NCBI GenBank assembly: GCA_041576975.1
Contig: JBFGJY010000026.1
Location: 1 to 35,956, forward strand
Source of the DNA: JBFGJY01 sp041576975
GTDB lineage: Bacteria > Pseudomonadota > Gammaproteobacteria > UBA4575
Reading direction: 5' to 3'
Length of the DNA: 35,956 bases
This document shows positions 1 to 8,298 of the stretch, one piece after another (position 1 is the stretch's first letter; every line of letters starts with the position of its first letter). The notes under the pieces were generated by a model. That model was not told where the DNA came from and made no database searches. It saw only the letters and a list, made by a program, of their open reading frames with translations. A program made the position numbers and the translations under genes.

Positions 1-270
<270 letters not shown>

Positions 271-379
271 ATAACACTCAAGCAAATTGAGTGCATATCA
301 GCGAAAACTTCAAAACATTTGCTTAGTTGAATTCCAAAAATTCGTGCGTGATTACATGGATGTAATTCGCGAACCAGTT

Positions 380-498
380 TGCCTGGCGGCAACAGAGCGT
401 TGGTCCCACCCGATCCCATCCCGAACTCGGAAGTGAAACGGCGCATCGCCGATGGTAGTGCGGGGTTTCCCCGTGTGAGAGTAGGACACTGCCAGGCA
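380..498 (+). rRNA. rrf: 5S ribosomal RNA
   Basis: This is a complete 5S gene of about 119 bases. The ends TGCCTGGCGG and ACTGCCAGGCA pair to close helix I. The internal CCCGATCCCATCCCGAACTC and CGCCGATGGTAGTG segments are typical gammaproteobacterial 5S sequence. It is followed directly by a rho-independent terminator. The final 12 bases (ACTGCCAGGCAT) recur 244 bases downstream, which is described as a separate feature. Confidence 0.96.
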
Positions 499-499
499 T

Positions 500-743
500 T
501 GATTTGAAACCCCTGATCTACATGAGGTCAGGGGTTTTTTTATTTTTGTAGTTGTGAACTCTCACTGTTCGAGGTCGCTTCGCACTTCCCTGTGCTCTCA
601 CGACACTTCCTGCATCCTGCAGGTCGTAGGGACACCGTTCTCGCACCTCCTCGGCTCTGGCTCCTGCTTCGCTCTACCGCTTGCATCCCTGCAAGCGTGT
701 GCTCCACGGCATAAGGCCTTCCATGGCCAAAACTGCCAGGCAT
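500..743. repeat. Structured insert flanked by a 12-bp copy of the 5S 3' end
   Basis: ACTGCCAGGCAT occurs at 488-499 (5S 3' end) and again at 732-743, bracketing the first terminator and about 190 bases of GC-richer sequence. That sequence contains several small hairpins: CCTGCA/TGCAGG at 609-623 and an 8-bp stem CGCTTGCA/TGCAAGCG at 678-697. The second copy is followed by AAATTTAAA and another terminator, much as many gammaproteobacterial 5S genes are followed directly by their terminator. The element could be a small dispersed repeat inserted at the 5S end, or what is left of a second 5S gene. Short open frames across it look like non-coding shadow, so I call no gene. Confidence 0.55.
507..541 (+). 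terminator. Rho-independent terminator of the rRNA operon (first)
   Basis: A 10-bp stem (AAACCCCTGA pairing with TCAGGGGTTT) with an 11-base loop runs into a run of T residues. It sits 9 bases after the 5S gene, where an rRNA operon terminator is expected. Confidence 0.9.
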
Positions 744-754
744 AAAATTTAAAT

Positions 755-784
755 TCCCGTCTCGTTAGAACGGGCTTTTTTTAT
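755..784 (+). terminator. Second rho-independent terminator downstream of 5S
   Basis: A short stem CCCGT/ACGGG with a 9-base loop is followed by CTTTTTTTATT. It lies after the second 5S-tail copy and may be the ancestral terminator of the rRNA operon. Confidence 0.75.
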
Positions 785-910
785 TGGCGGAGTAATTTGT
801 ATTTTGGAATGAGATGTCGTGACATTTTATTGGATATTCATGTGTACCACTTACATGAAACCTATCCATTTCATAGACAGATCCGAAGATATTGGTGTTT
901 ATAGTAGCAA

Positions 911-943
911 TAAAAAAAAAGCCCCGATCTTGCGATCGGGGCT
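911..943 (-). terminator. Rho-independent terminator for the methionine-rich protein gene
   Basis: On the minus strand a perfect 10-bp stem (AGCCCCGATC/GATCGGGGCT, 4-base loop) runs into nine T residues. It lies 90 bases after the stop codon of the minus-strand gene at 1034-1636 and is the only good terminator for it. Confidence 0.9.
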
Positions 944-1033
944 CTTGGGTTGGGATCGTAGTTTCTACTCTAATTCCTGTGAGTCAAAGACATCCCCATT
1001 GCGTCCTGCAAAAGTAATCTTATTTTTACTAAT

Positions 1034-1636
1034 TTACTCAGTAACCGTAGCATCCGCAACTACAGGAGCTTGAACCATCGCCTCAAACATTTGTTGGTAG
1101 TTTTTTGGATCCATCATCCATGCCGTGCTTTCTTGTTGCCATTTTGGATCCATCATTTGATACATCGGTTGATAGAACGCTGGATTCATAAGCGCTGTCA
1201 TCCATTGCGTATAAAACGCAGGATTCATATAGGCATACATTGGCTGATAGGTTTGTGGATTCATTGAAGCCGTCATCCAGTTTGTATACGTCTGAGGATT
1301 CATGAAGGGTACCATCGCATTCATCATTTTCGTTGGATTGCTGAAGTTAGCCATCCAAACACTCCACTGTTCGGAGTCCATCGAACATTGCAACAGGGCT
1401 TGAGTGGTTTGTGGGTTATTCATTAATGTCCACAGCTGCACAAATTTGGCAGGATCTGCCATGGTAGTGGCCATCACTTCTGGATCGGTGAAGGCTGCTG
1501 GAATATTGCAACTAGAAGAATATTGCTCTGCTTTGTCCTTCTGCTGGTCACCTTCTGAAAGCTCGCCAAATACCGGTGAGATGCAAATTGCAAGGGCGCC
1601 AAATAAGGCCGCAAGTGTTATTTTAGTTAGTTTCAT
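1034..1636 (-). CDS. Methionine-rich secreted repeat protein, function unknown
   Basis: The 200-residue product starts with a signal peptide (MKLTKITLAALFGALAICIS, with cleavage likely near residue 24). Residues 50-190 are built from about eight degenerate units of 12-13 residues with the core M(N/D)P-x-x-Y-x(5)-M, for example MNPQTYTNWMTAS and MNPAFYQPMYQM. About 23 of 200 residues are methionine, and tryptophan and tyrosine are also frequent. I do not recognise a named family. Methionine-rich exported proteins often bind Cu(I), so periplasmic copper or silver binding is a possible role, but that is inference only. The gene is monocistronic with its own terminator. It is divergent from the DUF302 gene, and a perfect palindrome lies between them. 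The ATG start is preceded by a weak GGGA ribosome site. Confidence 0.8.
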   Translation of the reverse strand: MKLTKITLAALFGALAICISPVFGELSEGDQQKDKAEQYSSSCNIPAAFTDPEVMATTMADPAKFVQLWTLMNNPQTTQALLQCSMDSEQWSVWMANFSNPTKMMNAMVPFMNPQTYTNWMTASMNPQTYQPMYAYMNPAFYTQWMTALMNPAFYQPMYQMMDPKWQQESTAWMMDPKNYQQMFEAMVQAPVVADATVTE

Positions 1637-1773
1637 ACTACGTTTTCCCGTGAGTTGTTAATAATATAAGTATATTCTAATACATTTATTGTTCTGTACA
1701 ACAACAGAAATTTTTTATGCAACAATAAATTCTGTATTTTGATTTATGAGGAATCTTCATCTAAATAATTGGT

Positions 1774-1797
1774 TTACCCCCAATTCGTTGGGGGTAA
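1774..1797. promoter_or_regulatory. Perfect 10-bp palindrome with TTCG centre between divergent genes
   Basis: TTACCCCCAA and TTGGGGGTAA flank a TTCG centre. No T tract follows on either strand, so it is not a normal terminator. It lies 56 bases upstream of the DUF302 start and 137 bases upstream of the divergent methionine-rich gene. It could be a repressor operator, since C-tract/G-tract palindromes of this kind resemble CsoR/RcnR-family metal-sensor sites. It could also be an RNA hairpin in the DUF302 leader. No regulator gene is adjacent. Confidence 0.5.
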
Positions 1798-1853
1798 CAT
1801 AGATTTCTGTAGCTAAAGTGCCTATATCGATTCAGTAAAGAGGAATTAAAAAC

Positions 1854-2366
1854 ATGAAAAAAAGTAATGGTCTAATTCTAAAATGTCTTTTTCACGGTCT
1901 TATATTATTTGGACTAATAAATTTGCCCGCATTTGCAGCTGAAATTACTCACCGCGGTGATGCTTACGTGGTGTATTTGCCGTCCAATTTAAAATTTCAG
2001 GAAGTAGTAGATCGGGTTCACAGTGAGGTACTCGGTGAAAACTGGCAGGTAGTCCATGTCCAAGATATCGGCGCGACCATGCAGGAGTATGGTAAACATA
2101 CCGAAAACCAAGTTATCTCCGTTTGTAAGTCGCAGTATTTAGCCCAAGCCATCGAAGAAGATCCATTCGTAAGCCTTATTATTCCATGCAGATTTACTGT
2201 ATTCCGTGAGCCGAGCAGCGACAATGGCCCTGGGCAAATAATCGTCGGGTTCTACGATCCAGTTGCCGAGGCAAAAGGTCTCGAACTTAAACAAGCACAG
2301 GCGGCAGAAAAAGCTACCGAAGAGCTCATGGCCATCTTGCAAAGAGTCGCTGAGGCATTTGAATAA
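1854..2366 (+). CDS. Exported DUF302 domain protein
   Basis: The 170-residue product has an N-terminal signal peptide (hydrophobic residues 11-28, likely cleaved at AFA-AE). A DUF302-like domain follows, about residues 30-145. Typical traits are the N-terminal FQEVVDRVHSEV helix, the central I-x-V-C-x(3)-Y-L-A-x-A segment, and D-P-F-x-S-L-I-I-P-C-R leading to the V(F/Y) strand. Two cysteines (VCKSQ and IPCRF) lie in positions conserved in many family members. The C-terminal 40 residues are a charged helix. DUF302 proteins have no established biochemical role and are often exported. The start has a good AAGAGGAAT site 6-10 bases upstream. It is transcribed alone, divergent from the methionine-rich secreted protein, and the shared palindrome may co-regulate them. 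Confidence 0.8.
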   Translation: MKKSNGLILKCLFHGLILFGLINLPAFAAEITHRGDAYVVYLPSNLKFQEVVDRVHSEVLGENWQVVHVQDIGATMQEYGKHTENQVISVCKSQYLAQAIEEDPFVSLIIPCRFTVFREPSSDNGPGQIIVGFYDPVAEAKGLELKQAQAAEKATEELMAILQRVAEAFE

Positions 2367-2552
2367 ACTAGTGTCTGTGAATTGGGTAAGCTTTAGAGGA
2401 TATCCATTCATAACAAGCTAAAAAGATTCCCATGTAAGACAGCTAGCATGTCAGCTGCTTGACTACTATGTGTAGTAAGCGAATGACACAACAATGTAGT
2501 AAATCTAGATAACTTTTCATTGTTTTTTATAAAGCGACGAACCATAGCAAAT

Positions 2553-4445
2553 ATGTCACTGGTTAGATTTGATGAAGTGTCTCTTGAGTTTGGAGATACA
2601 CCGCTTTTAGTTAAAGCAAATTTCTTAATTGAGGCGAATGAGCGTGTATGCTTGATTGGTCGTAACGGTGCAGGTAAATCATCAATGTTAAAGATGATTA
2701 TGCATGAGTTGCAGCCGGATCATGGTGAGATTCAATGGAAGAGTAATTTGCGCATCAGTCAGCTGGAGCAAAACTTACTAGAAGGTTCCGAGCAACTTGT
2801 TCAAGAAGTAATACTAGAAGGCCTAACAGAGCAACAAAAATTAATTGATGAATATCATGCATTATCTAAACAAATTTTAAATACTCAGGGTTTACGCCAA
2901 CTCGAGGAGCTGCAACATTCAATTGACGTAAGTGGTGGTTGGCAACTGGCACAACGTGTAGAAACAATCATGACCCAATTGCAGCTGCCGGCTGATCACA
3001 AATTAAATAAGCTATCTGGAGGTTGGCGTAGACGTGTTGCATTAGGCAAGGCATTAGTGTCGCAGCCTGATTTGCTTTTATTAGATGAGCCCACTAACCA
3101 TTTAGACATCAGTACGATTGAATGGTTAGAACATCAAGTGCGTGGTTATCGAGGAAGTGTAATTTTTATCACTCATGATCGTACTTTTCTACAAAAGCTT
3201 GCGACTCGAATTGTAGAAATTGATCGTGGTCGTCTCGTCAGCTGGCCAGGGAATTATTCAAATTACATCAAGCTTAAAGAAAAAGCCTTAGAAAATGAAA
3301 ATGCAAGCAATACCTTGTTTGATAAAAAATTAGCACAAGAAGAAGCCTGGATTCGGCAAGGAATTAAGGCGCGGAGAACTCGTAATGAAGGACGAGTAAG
3401 AGCGCTGAAGGTTATGCGAGAAGAGCGCGCAAAGCGCGTGAAACGTGAAGGTAAAGCTCGTATTCACATTGAATCTGCAGATAAATCAGGTCGTAAAGTA
3501 ATCACAGCTCGTAATGTATCACATGGGTATAACGGCAAAATACTAATTAGGGATTTTTCTCTTAAAGTCATGCGTGGTGACCGTATTGGTTTGATTGGCA
3601 AAAATGGTGTTGGGAAAAGCACATTGTTACGAATACTTCTTGGTGAGATTAAACCTGATCAAGGTGCCATCAAGTTAGGTACAAATTTAGAGATAGCGTA
3701 CTTTGATCAACTTAGACAAAATTTGGAACTTGAAAAAACCATTGCTGAGAATATAGGAGAAGGTAAAGACTATATCGATCTAAATGGCAAACAACGGCAT
3801 GTTATTGGCTATTTAAAGAATTTTTTATTCAGTCCAAAACGGGCGATGACACCCGTGAAAGCGCTGTCGGGCGGTGAACGTAATCGTGTTATTTTGGCAA
3901 AATTATTTACCAAACCAGCAAATTTATTGGTATTGGATGAACCTACGAATGATTTAGATGTTGAAATGTTAGAAGTACTCGAACAACGCTTAGTAGAGTA
4001 CTCGGGAACTTTAATTCTGGTCAGCCATGATCGCGATTTTTTGGATAATGTAGTCACCAGTACTTTGGTATTTGAAGACAATGGCAAAGTGCAAGAATAT
4101 CTTGGCGGCTATCAAGATTGGTTACGTCGTGGTAAACATTTACTTGAGACTGATTTGCCTCAATGTTCAAGTACTAGTTTGATGGATGTACAGACCGAAG
4201 ATAGGTCAGAAAATAAAAAGTCAAAAAAACTTAGCTATAAATTACAACGAGAGTTGAATGAGTTACCAGCTAAAATTGAAGTATTAGAAAAAACAATTCA
4301 ACAACTCACAGATGAAGTTGAAAAGCGGGATTTTTATGAACTGCCGTATGAAAAGTCTAAACAGGTGTTAGAAAACCTAACGAATACACAAGGCCGATTA
4401 AATCAGGCGATGGAACGCTGGGCAGAGTTAGAAGGCATGCTCTAA
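2553..4445 (+). CDS. uup: ABC-F family ATPase Uup
   Basis: This is a soluble tandem ATP-binding-cassette protein of 630 residues, the usual Uup length. Nucleotide-binding domain 1 has Walker A GRNGAGKS at 36-43, signature LSGGWRR and Walker B LLLLDEPTNHLD. Domain 2 has Walker A GKNGVGKS at about 349, signature LSGGERNR and LLVLDEPTNDLD. The linker between them is basic and helical, as in ABC-F proteins. The last 80 residues form the coiled coil that in Uup binds DNA. No membrane segments are present. ABC-F proteins act on ribosomes; Uup is linked to ribosome assembly and suppression of precise transposon excision. I chose ATG 2553 (MSLVRFDEVSLEFGD) over the in-frame TTG at 2520 because it matches the family N-terminus. 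The 3' end overlaps convergent mnmH by 18 bases. Confidence 0.95.
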   Translation: MSLVRFDEVSLEFGDTPLLVKANFLIEANERVCLIGRNGAGKSSMLKMIMHELQPDHGEIQWKSNLRISQLEQNLLEGSEQLVQEVILEGLTEQQKLIDEYHALSKQILNTQGLRQLEELQHSIDVSGGWQLAQRVETIMTQLQLPADHKLNKLSGGWRRRVALGKALVSQPDLLLLDEPTNHLDISTIEWLEHQVRGYRGSVIFITHDRTFLQKLATRIVEIDRGRLVSWPGNYSNYIKLKEKALENENASNTLFDKKLAQEEAWIRQGIKARRTRNEGRVRALKVMREERAKRVKREGKARIHIESADKSGRKVITARNVSHGYNGKILIRDFSLKVMRGDRIGLIGKNGVGKSTLLRILLGEIKPDQGAIKLGTNLEIAYFDQLRQNLELEKTIAENIGEGKDYIDLNGKQRHVIGYLKNFLFSPKRAMTPVKALSGGERNRVILAKLFTKPANLLVLDEPTNDLDVEMLEVLEQRLVEYSGTLILVSHDRDFLDNVVTSTLVFEDNGKVQEYLGGYQDWLRRGKHLLETDLPQCSSTSLMDVQTEDRSENKKSKKLSYKLQRELNELPAKIEVLEKTIQQLTDEVEKRDFYELPYEKSKQVLENLTNTQGRLNQAMERWAELEGML

Positions 4446-5519
4446 AAATTCATAACAAGCATTATTGTCGCCCCGGAAACAAATAAAGTCTTTACGCTGG
4501 TTTAACTGATCTTCATACATAGGATCATAATAATTATTTAGCACTGCGCTTAACCAGTCATAGTGTTTAGTAATATCACCAGTTTTAGATTGCAAGCTAA
4601 GAGCTTGTTGCATTGTTTTGCGAATATCTCCATAACGGGCAGGACCTAGTCTTTTTTGAATTCTATCTAAACTATTAAGTAGATAAGAAGAAAATGACTC
4701 GAAGCCATCAAGCTCACCATGAATTTTTACGAATTCAGCATACATATCAACGACATATTCTTGTATCAGTCGCTCTAATCTTGCTTCGTAAGGCTCTTCA
4801 ATAACCACTAATTGTGATTTACGCATCTTTTCAAATAAACTTTTCGGTATGCCCACTTTTCCAATAGTGCGAGCTTCATCCTCTAAGACAATATCTTGAA
4901 TTTCCTTATTTCTAAGTTTCAAAAAATCTATGGCTAATATATTTTCAAAATTAATTTGATTATTTTGCTCTATTGCATGGCGTCCAAAACTTGAACCTCG
5001 GTGGTAGGCGGCTGCTTCTAAATCAATGCCATGATTTATGTTGTTAACCAAAATTGTTTTGCCGCAACCAGTTTTCCCACCCACTAATTTAAATGAACAT
5101 TGCTTAGCTGCGTTTTCTAATTCGTTTAATAAGAACCTGCGTAGCGCTTTATAGCCTCCTTGTATGATAGGGAAGTCAACACCTGAGCCATGCATCCATT
5201 GCTGTGCAATTTGAGAACGTAGTCCACCGCGGAAACAATATAGCGATCCATTTGGATTTTGCTTGGCAAACTCCACCCAAGACGCGATACGTGCTTCGCG
5301 AATTTCACCTTGAATAAGCTCATGACCTTTTTTAATTGCTTTTTCTTGGCCATGATGTTTATAACAAGTACCAACCACTTCACGTTGTTGGTCATCCATT
5401 ATCGGCAAGTTTTCTGTATTTGGAAAAGCACCACGCTCATATTCAATGGGAGCGCGCACATCCATTAGTGGTGAATTTTTTATAAATAAATCAGTGTACG
5501 TTTCGTTGCAGTGTTGCAT
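4428..5519 (-). CDS. mnmH: tRNA 2-selenouridine synthase
   Basis: The 363-residue enzyme replaces sulfur by selenium at wobble 2-thiouridine 34 of tRNAs for Lys, Glu and Gln, using selenophosphate and passing through a geranylated intermediate. An N-terminal rhodanese domain (about 10-130) starts with LMDVRAPIEYERG and carries the catalytic Cys95 in YCFRGGLRSQ. A C-terminal P-loop domain has GGKTGCGKT at 147-155. The family-typical HRGSSFG and IEEPYEARLERL segments are present. It is encoded just downstream of a DUF3047 gene with 3 intervening bases, so they are probably co-transcribed. No selD (selenophosphate synthase) is in the window, so selenium supply must be encoded elsewhere. Confidence 0.95.
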   Translation of the reverse strand: MQHCNETYTDLFIKNSPLMDVRAPIEYERGAFPNTENLPIMDDQQREVVGTCYKHHGQEKAIKKGHELIQGEIREARIASWVEFAKQNPNGSLYCFRGGLRSQIAQQWMHGSGVDFPIIQGGYKALRRFLLNELENAAKQCSFKLVGGKTGCGKTILVNNINHGIDLEAAAYHRGSSFGRHAIEQNNQINFENILAIDFLKLRNKEIQDIVLEDEARTIGKVGIPKSLFEKMRKSQLVVIEEPYEARLERLIQEYVVDMYAEFVKIHGELDGFESFSSYLLNSLDRIQKRLGPARYGDIRKTMQQALSLQSKTGDITKHYDWLSAVLNNYYDPMYEDQLNQRKDFICFRGDNNACYEFLEHAF

Positions 5520-5522
5520 TAA

Positions 5523-6194
5523 TTATTCGCTGGAAAAATAAATGTCACCATAACTGGCACTTGCAGATTTTTTTGAATTATCGGCATCGGTCATAATTGC
5601 CACACCGTCTATGTATTTTGGCAAAACTTCAAAATGTTGCAATAGATCTTCTTTGACATTCACTTTTTCATGCTGCCATGTATGTGTATCATCTTGATTG
5701 GATCTTAAGGGAATCATAATCGCTTTTTCAGTAAAGGCATTTGGCCAAGATGTGTTTGTGGGCGCATTGCTTGACCATACATAATTCAGTGCTCGAGCAC
5801 TAAGTGGTGTTAGTCCAGTTTTAAAAACCACATAAATTCTTGCTGCATAATCATCACCGCTTTTCTCCTTTTCATTGAGTTGAGGCAAAGCTTGGTCTAT
5901 GCGCCAGCTCCAGTTTAGATAAGGTGTATCACGTATATCTATTTTTATTTTTTTATATAATGCCGATGCAGATTGCATACTACTAGCTTGCAGATAAGAT
6001 TTCTGATTCTCTTCTTTTAGAGAATACTTCGTTTTACCCTGGAATGATTTGTTCTTCCAGCCTTCGAGTTCCATTACAGAGAATCGTGCAACTTGAATAA
6101 CACCTGCATTGGAAAATTTTGCAAAGCTATCTGCATTCAATAATGAAATTAGACCAGCTATAGATGCTATAAATAATATTGAAGATCTTGTCAT
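5523..6194 (-). CDS. Exported DUF3047 family protein
   Basis: The 223-residue protein has an N-terminal hydrophobic segment (residues 5-22) consistent with a signal peptide or anchor. The remainder fits DUF3047: LNWSWRID, then GDDYAARIYVVF, ALNYVWSS, a region with W..EKVNVKEDLLQHF, and the strongly conserved C-terminal IDGVAIMTDADNS followed by YGDIYF. The tryptophan-rich beta pattern suggests a carbohydrate-binding-like fold, but no activity is established for the family. It is the first gene of a minus-strand pair with mnmH, 3 bases apart. Confidence 0.85.
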   Translation of the reverse strand: MTRSSILFIASIAGLISLLNADSFAKFSNAGVIQVARFSVMELEGWKNKSFQGKTKYSLKEENQKSYLQASSMQSASALYKKIKIDIRDTPYLNWSWRIDQALPQLNEKEKSGDDYAARIYVVFKTGLTPLSARALNYVWSSNAPTNTSWPNAFTEKAIMIPLRSNQDDTHTWQHEKVNVKEDLLQHFEVLPKYIDGVAIMTDADNSKKSASASYGDIYFSSE

Positions 6195-6302
6195 AGTCTT
6201 TCTATTTCAGTGTAAGCTTATATTTTTATACCAAGTACAAATAAATGTTAATAAACAAAATACTATACTCAAGACCGACATGGTCCTCATAAGTTCTTTG
6301 TA

Positions 6303-6401
6303 TTAGGTGATTTTCAACTTGAATCTGGTGAGATATTAAAGCACGCAAATTTAGCCTCTATACTTCACGTGACACGCCTAGAAAAAAATAATGTTGCCTA
6401 A
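6303..6401 (+). pseudogene. Relic of a MetX-like homoserine acyltransferase N-terminus
   Basis: An open stretch with no start codon reads LGDFQLESGEILKHANLA and then stops at TAA 6399. F-x-L-E-S-G-x-x-L-x-x-A-x-(L/I)-A is the characteristic N-terminus of MetX-like alpha/beta hydrolases (homoserine O-acetyltransferase family). About 45 bases further on, a second frame reads VISLRDGIEQMI (about 6429-6464), which recalls the later (V/I)-x-(I/V)-R-D-x-V-x-A-Q motif. Both pieces are short and the rest is missing, so this is at most a decayed remnant between DUF3047 and hisI. The match could be partly chance. Confidence 0.4.
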
Positions 6402-6529
6402 ATTTAAACTCACTAGGGTGGTAAGAGTGATATCTCTTCGAGATGGTATTGAGCAAATGATATGACTGGTTTATAAAAAACCACTAGTACTTTTAAGTAC
6501 TTTGAGGCGCTTTTGACTAAGTGAATCTG

Positions 6530-6535
6530 TATAAT
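6530..6535 (+). promoter_or_regulatory. Candidate -10 box for hisI
   Basis: A perfect TATAAT lies 48 bases upstream of the hisI ATG. The TTGACT at 6513-6518 is only 11 bases away, too close for a normal -35 box, so only the -10 element is convincing. Confidence 0.4.
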
Positions 6536-6582
6536 CTAGCCAATTTGACACTAAAGTTTTGAGGGAATTAAAAAATATTGTC

Positions 6583-7068
6583 ATGACAGCGCATTTTAAA
6601 TGGTTTGGTAAACGAGAATCGGTGCAAGAAGTGGAAGAAGGTAAGCTACTTGCGCCAAAATTCGATGAACAGGGTTTAATTCCAGCAGTAACAACAGATG
6701 CTGCATCGGGAGAGTTACTAATGCTGGGCTATATGAATGCTGAGGCCTTAGAAAAGACCATCGAAACGGGTGAAGCGCATTATTGGAGTCGTAGTCGCGA
6801 ATGTTTATGGCATAAAGGCGCAACAAGCGGTCTTATACAAAAGATCGTTGAACTGCGCATCGATGATGATCAAGATGCGGTATGGGTAAGAGTTGAGGTT
6901 GTGGGTGATGCAAGTTGCCATGTTGGCTATCGTTCATGTTTTTACCGAGCGATCAAAACTGGGCATCAACCAAATAATGCGCCTATTCAGATGGAATTCA
7001 AGGAATATGAAAAAGTATTTGACCCTGAAGAGGTGTATGGCGATGCGCCGAATCCTACAAAATTATAA
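6583..7068 (+). CDS. hisI: Phosphoribosyl-AMP cyclohydrolase (HisI), variant metal site
   Basis: HisI opens the adenine ring of phosphoribosyl-AMP in histidine synthesis. The 161-residue product has the family core: LIPAVTTDAASGELLMLGYMN, HYWSRSRECLWHKGATSG and GDASCHVGYRSCFYR. The last carries the two C-terminal zinc cysteines. The usual D-C-D-x-D motif reads D-D-D-Q-D here (IDDDQDAVWVRV), so the third zinc cysteine is replaced by aspartate, while the acidic magnesium site is kept. There is no HisE domain. It stands outside any his operon, next to an mscS gene. I chose ATG 6583 over the in-frame TTG 6559; a GAGGGA at 6561 is rather far upstream, so the start is uncertain. It could be a functional variant or a paralogue with another role. 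Confidence 0.85.
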   Translation: MTAHFKWFGKRESVQEVEEGKLLAPKFDEQGLIPAVTTDAASGELLMLGYMNAEALEKTIETGEAHYWSRSRECLWHKGATSGLIQKIVELRIDDDQDAVWVRVEVVGDASCHVGYRSCFYRAIKTGHQPNNAPIQMEFKEYEKVFDPEEVYGDAPNPTKL

Positions 7069-7094
7069 GTCCTTCAAATTTAGCTCAATTTTTA

Positions 7095-8168
7095 ATGGAT
7101 AAAGTTCAAGCACTGTATAATTCTTGGCTCGCAATCTTCGGACCCAATCCATATTTTAAAGCACTTGGCGTTGTTTTAGCTTTTGCGGCTTTTGCCTTTA
7201 TTTTCAATTTTGTAATTATTCGTTTTCTTAAACGAGTCACTGCAAAAACATCTATTAAAGGTGACGATCATATTATTGAACTTATACAAAAGCCGTTGTT
7301 TGTTAGTCTAGTTATTGTTGGTTTGGTACAAGCAGCAAGGGTACTGCAATTACCAGATATTATATTATTAATAACAATATCTATTCTAAAAACCATTACC
7401 ATTTTTGTTTGGACTTCATTTGCAATTAAGTTTGCAAAATTTTTACTTAACCAAATAAGTACAAGTAAAAGAAAAAGTCAACTGATACAAAAAAGCACCC
7501 TGCCGCTATTTAATAATTTAGCAGTTATTATCATTATTGCTGCTGCAATTTATTTTTTATTCCTGGCATGGGGTATAGATGTATCTGCATGGCTCGCTTC
7601 AGCAGGGATTATTGGGCTAGCACTAAGTTTTGCTGCCAAAGATACCCTGGCAAATTTATTTGCAGGTGTGTTTATATTGGCGGATACGCCATATAAATTA
7701 GGCGATTATATTGTGTTGGATTCAGGTGAACGTGGACAAGTCACACATATCGGTATACGCAGCACCAGATTATTAACCCGTGATGATATAGAAATTACCG
7801 TTCCTAATTCAGTAATGGGTAACGCTAAGATCACCAATGAGGCAGGTGGCCCAAGTGCTAAACATCGAGTACGTGTTAAGGTTGGTGTAGATTACGGCAG
7901 TGATATCGATCATGTTCGCGAGATATTGGAGCAAATTGCAAGCAATAACCACCAGGTTTGTAAAACTCCCGAGCCTCGAGTGCGATTCTGAAATTTTGGC
8001 AATTCAAGTTTGGATTTCGAATTACTTTGTTGGGTGGATACGCCGGTGTTACGTGGTCAGGTATTAGATAAGTTATATACTGAAGTGTATAAGAAGTTTA
8101 TGGAATTAGGGATTGAAATTCCGTATACCAAGCAAGATGTATATATAAAAAGTATGCCATCAACATAA
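7095..8168 (+). pseudogene. MscS-family mechanosensitive channel, interrupted by one in-frame TGA
   Basis: The first 298 codons give a small-conductance mechanosensitive channel-like protein. Hydrophobic segments lie at about 22-45, 68-95, 95-117 and 137-160. The glycine/alanine-rich pore helix is ASAGIIGLALSFAAKDTLANL, followed by the beta domain (KLGDYIVLDSGERGQVTHIG and TVPNSVMGNAKITNE). Codon 299 is TGA (7989-7991). The same frame then continues without a shift as NFGNSSLDFELLCWVDTP to a proper end at TAA 8166-8168, 58 more codons of typical MscS C-terminal domain. Many homologues have Arg at this position (VRFRxFG), so a CGA-to-TGA change is the simplest explanation. If translation stops there, the C-terminal domain is lost. 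The gene follows hisI by 26 bases. Confidence 0.85.
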
Positions 8169-8298
8169 CCTGTTGCGACGCAAAAGTGAGAGACTAAAAT
8201 TTGGGTTGAAGAATATGTTTTACATGAACAGTATTCTAATGCTTAAATTCATTACATGCTTATAATCATGGATTGTTGATAATATTTTTCTTATTACA

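Noticed and set aside
540..745. Small protein genes in the insert after 5S
   Set aside because: Open frames on both strands overlap each other and the hairpins, with no ribosome site; they look like frames in structured non-coding DNA.
7989..7991. Selenocysteine codon in the MscS gene
   Set aside because: The position is commonly Arg in homologues, no Sec-type motif surrounds it, and mnmH shows selenium use in tRNA only. A nonsense change is simpler.
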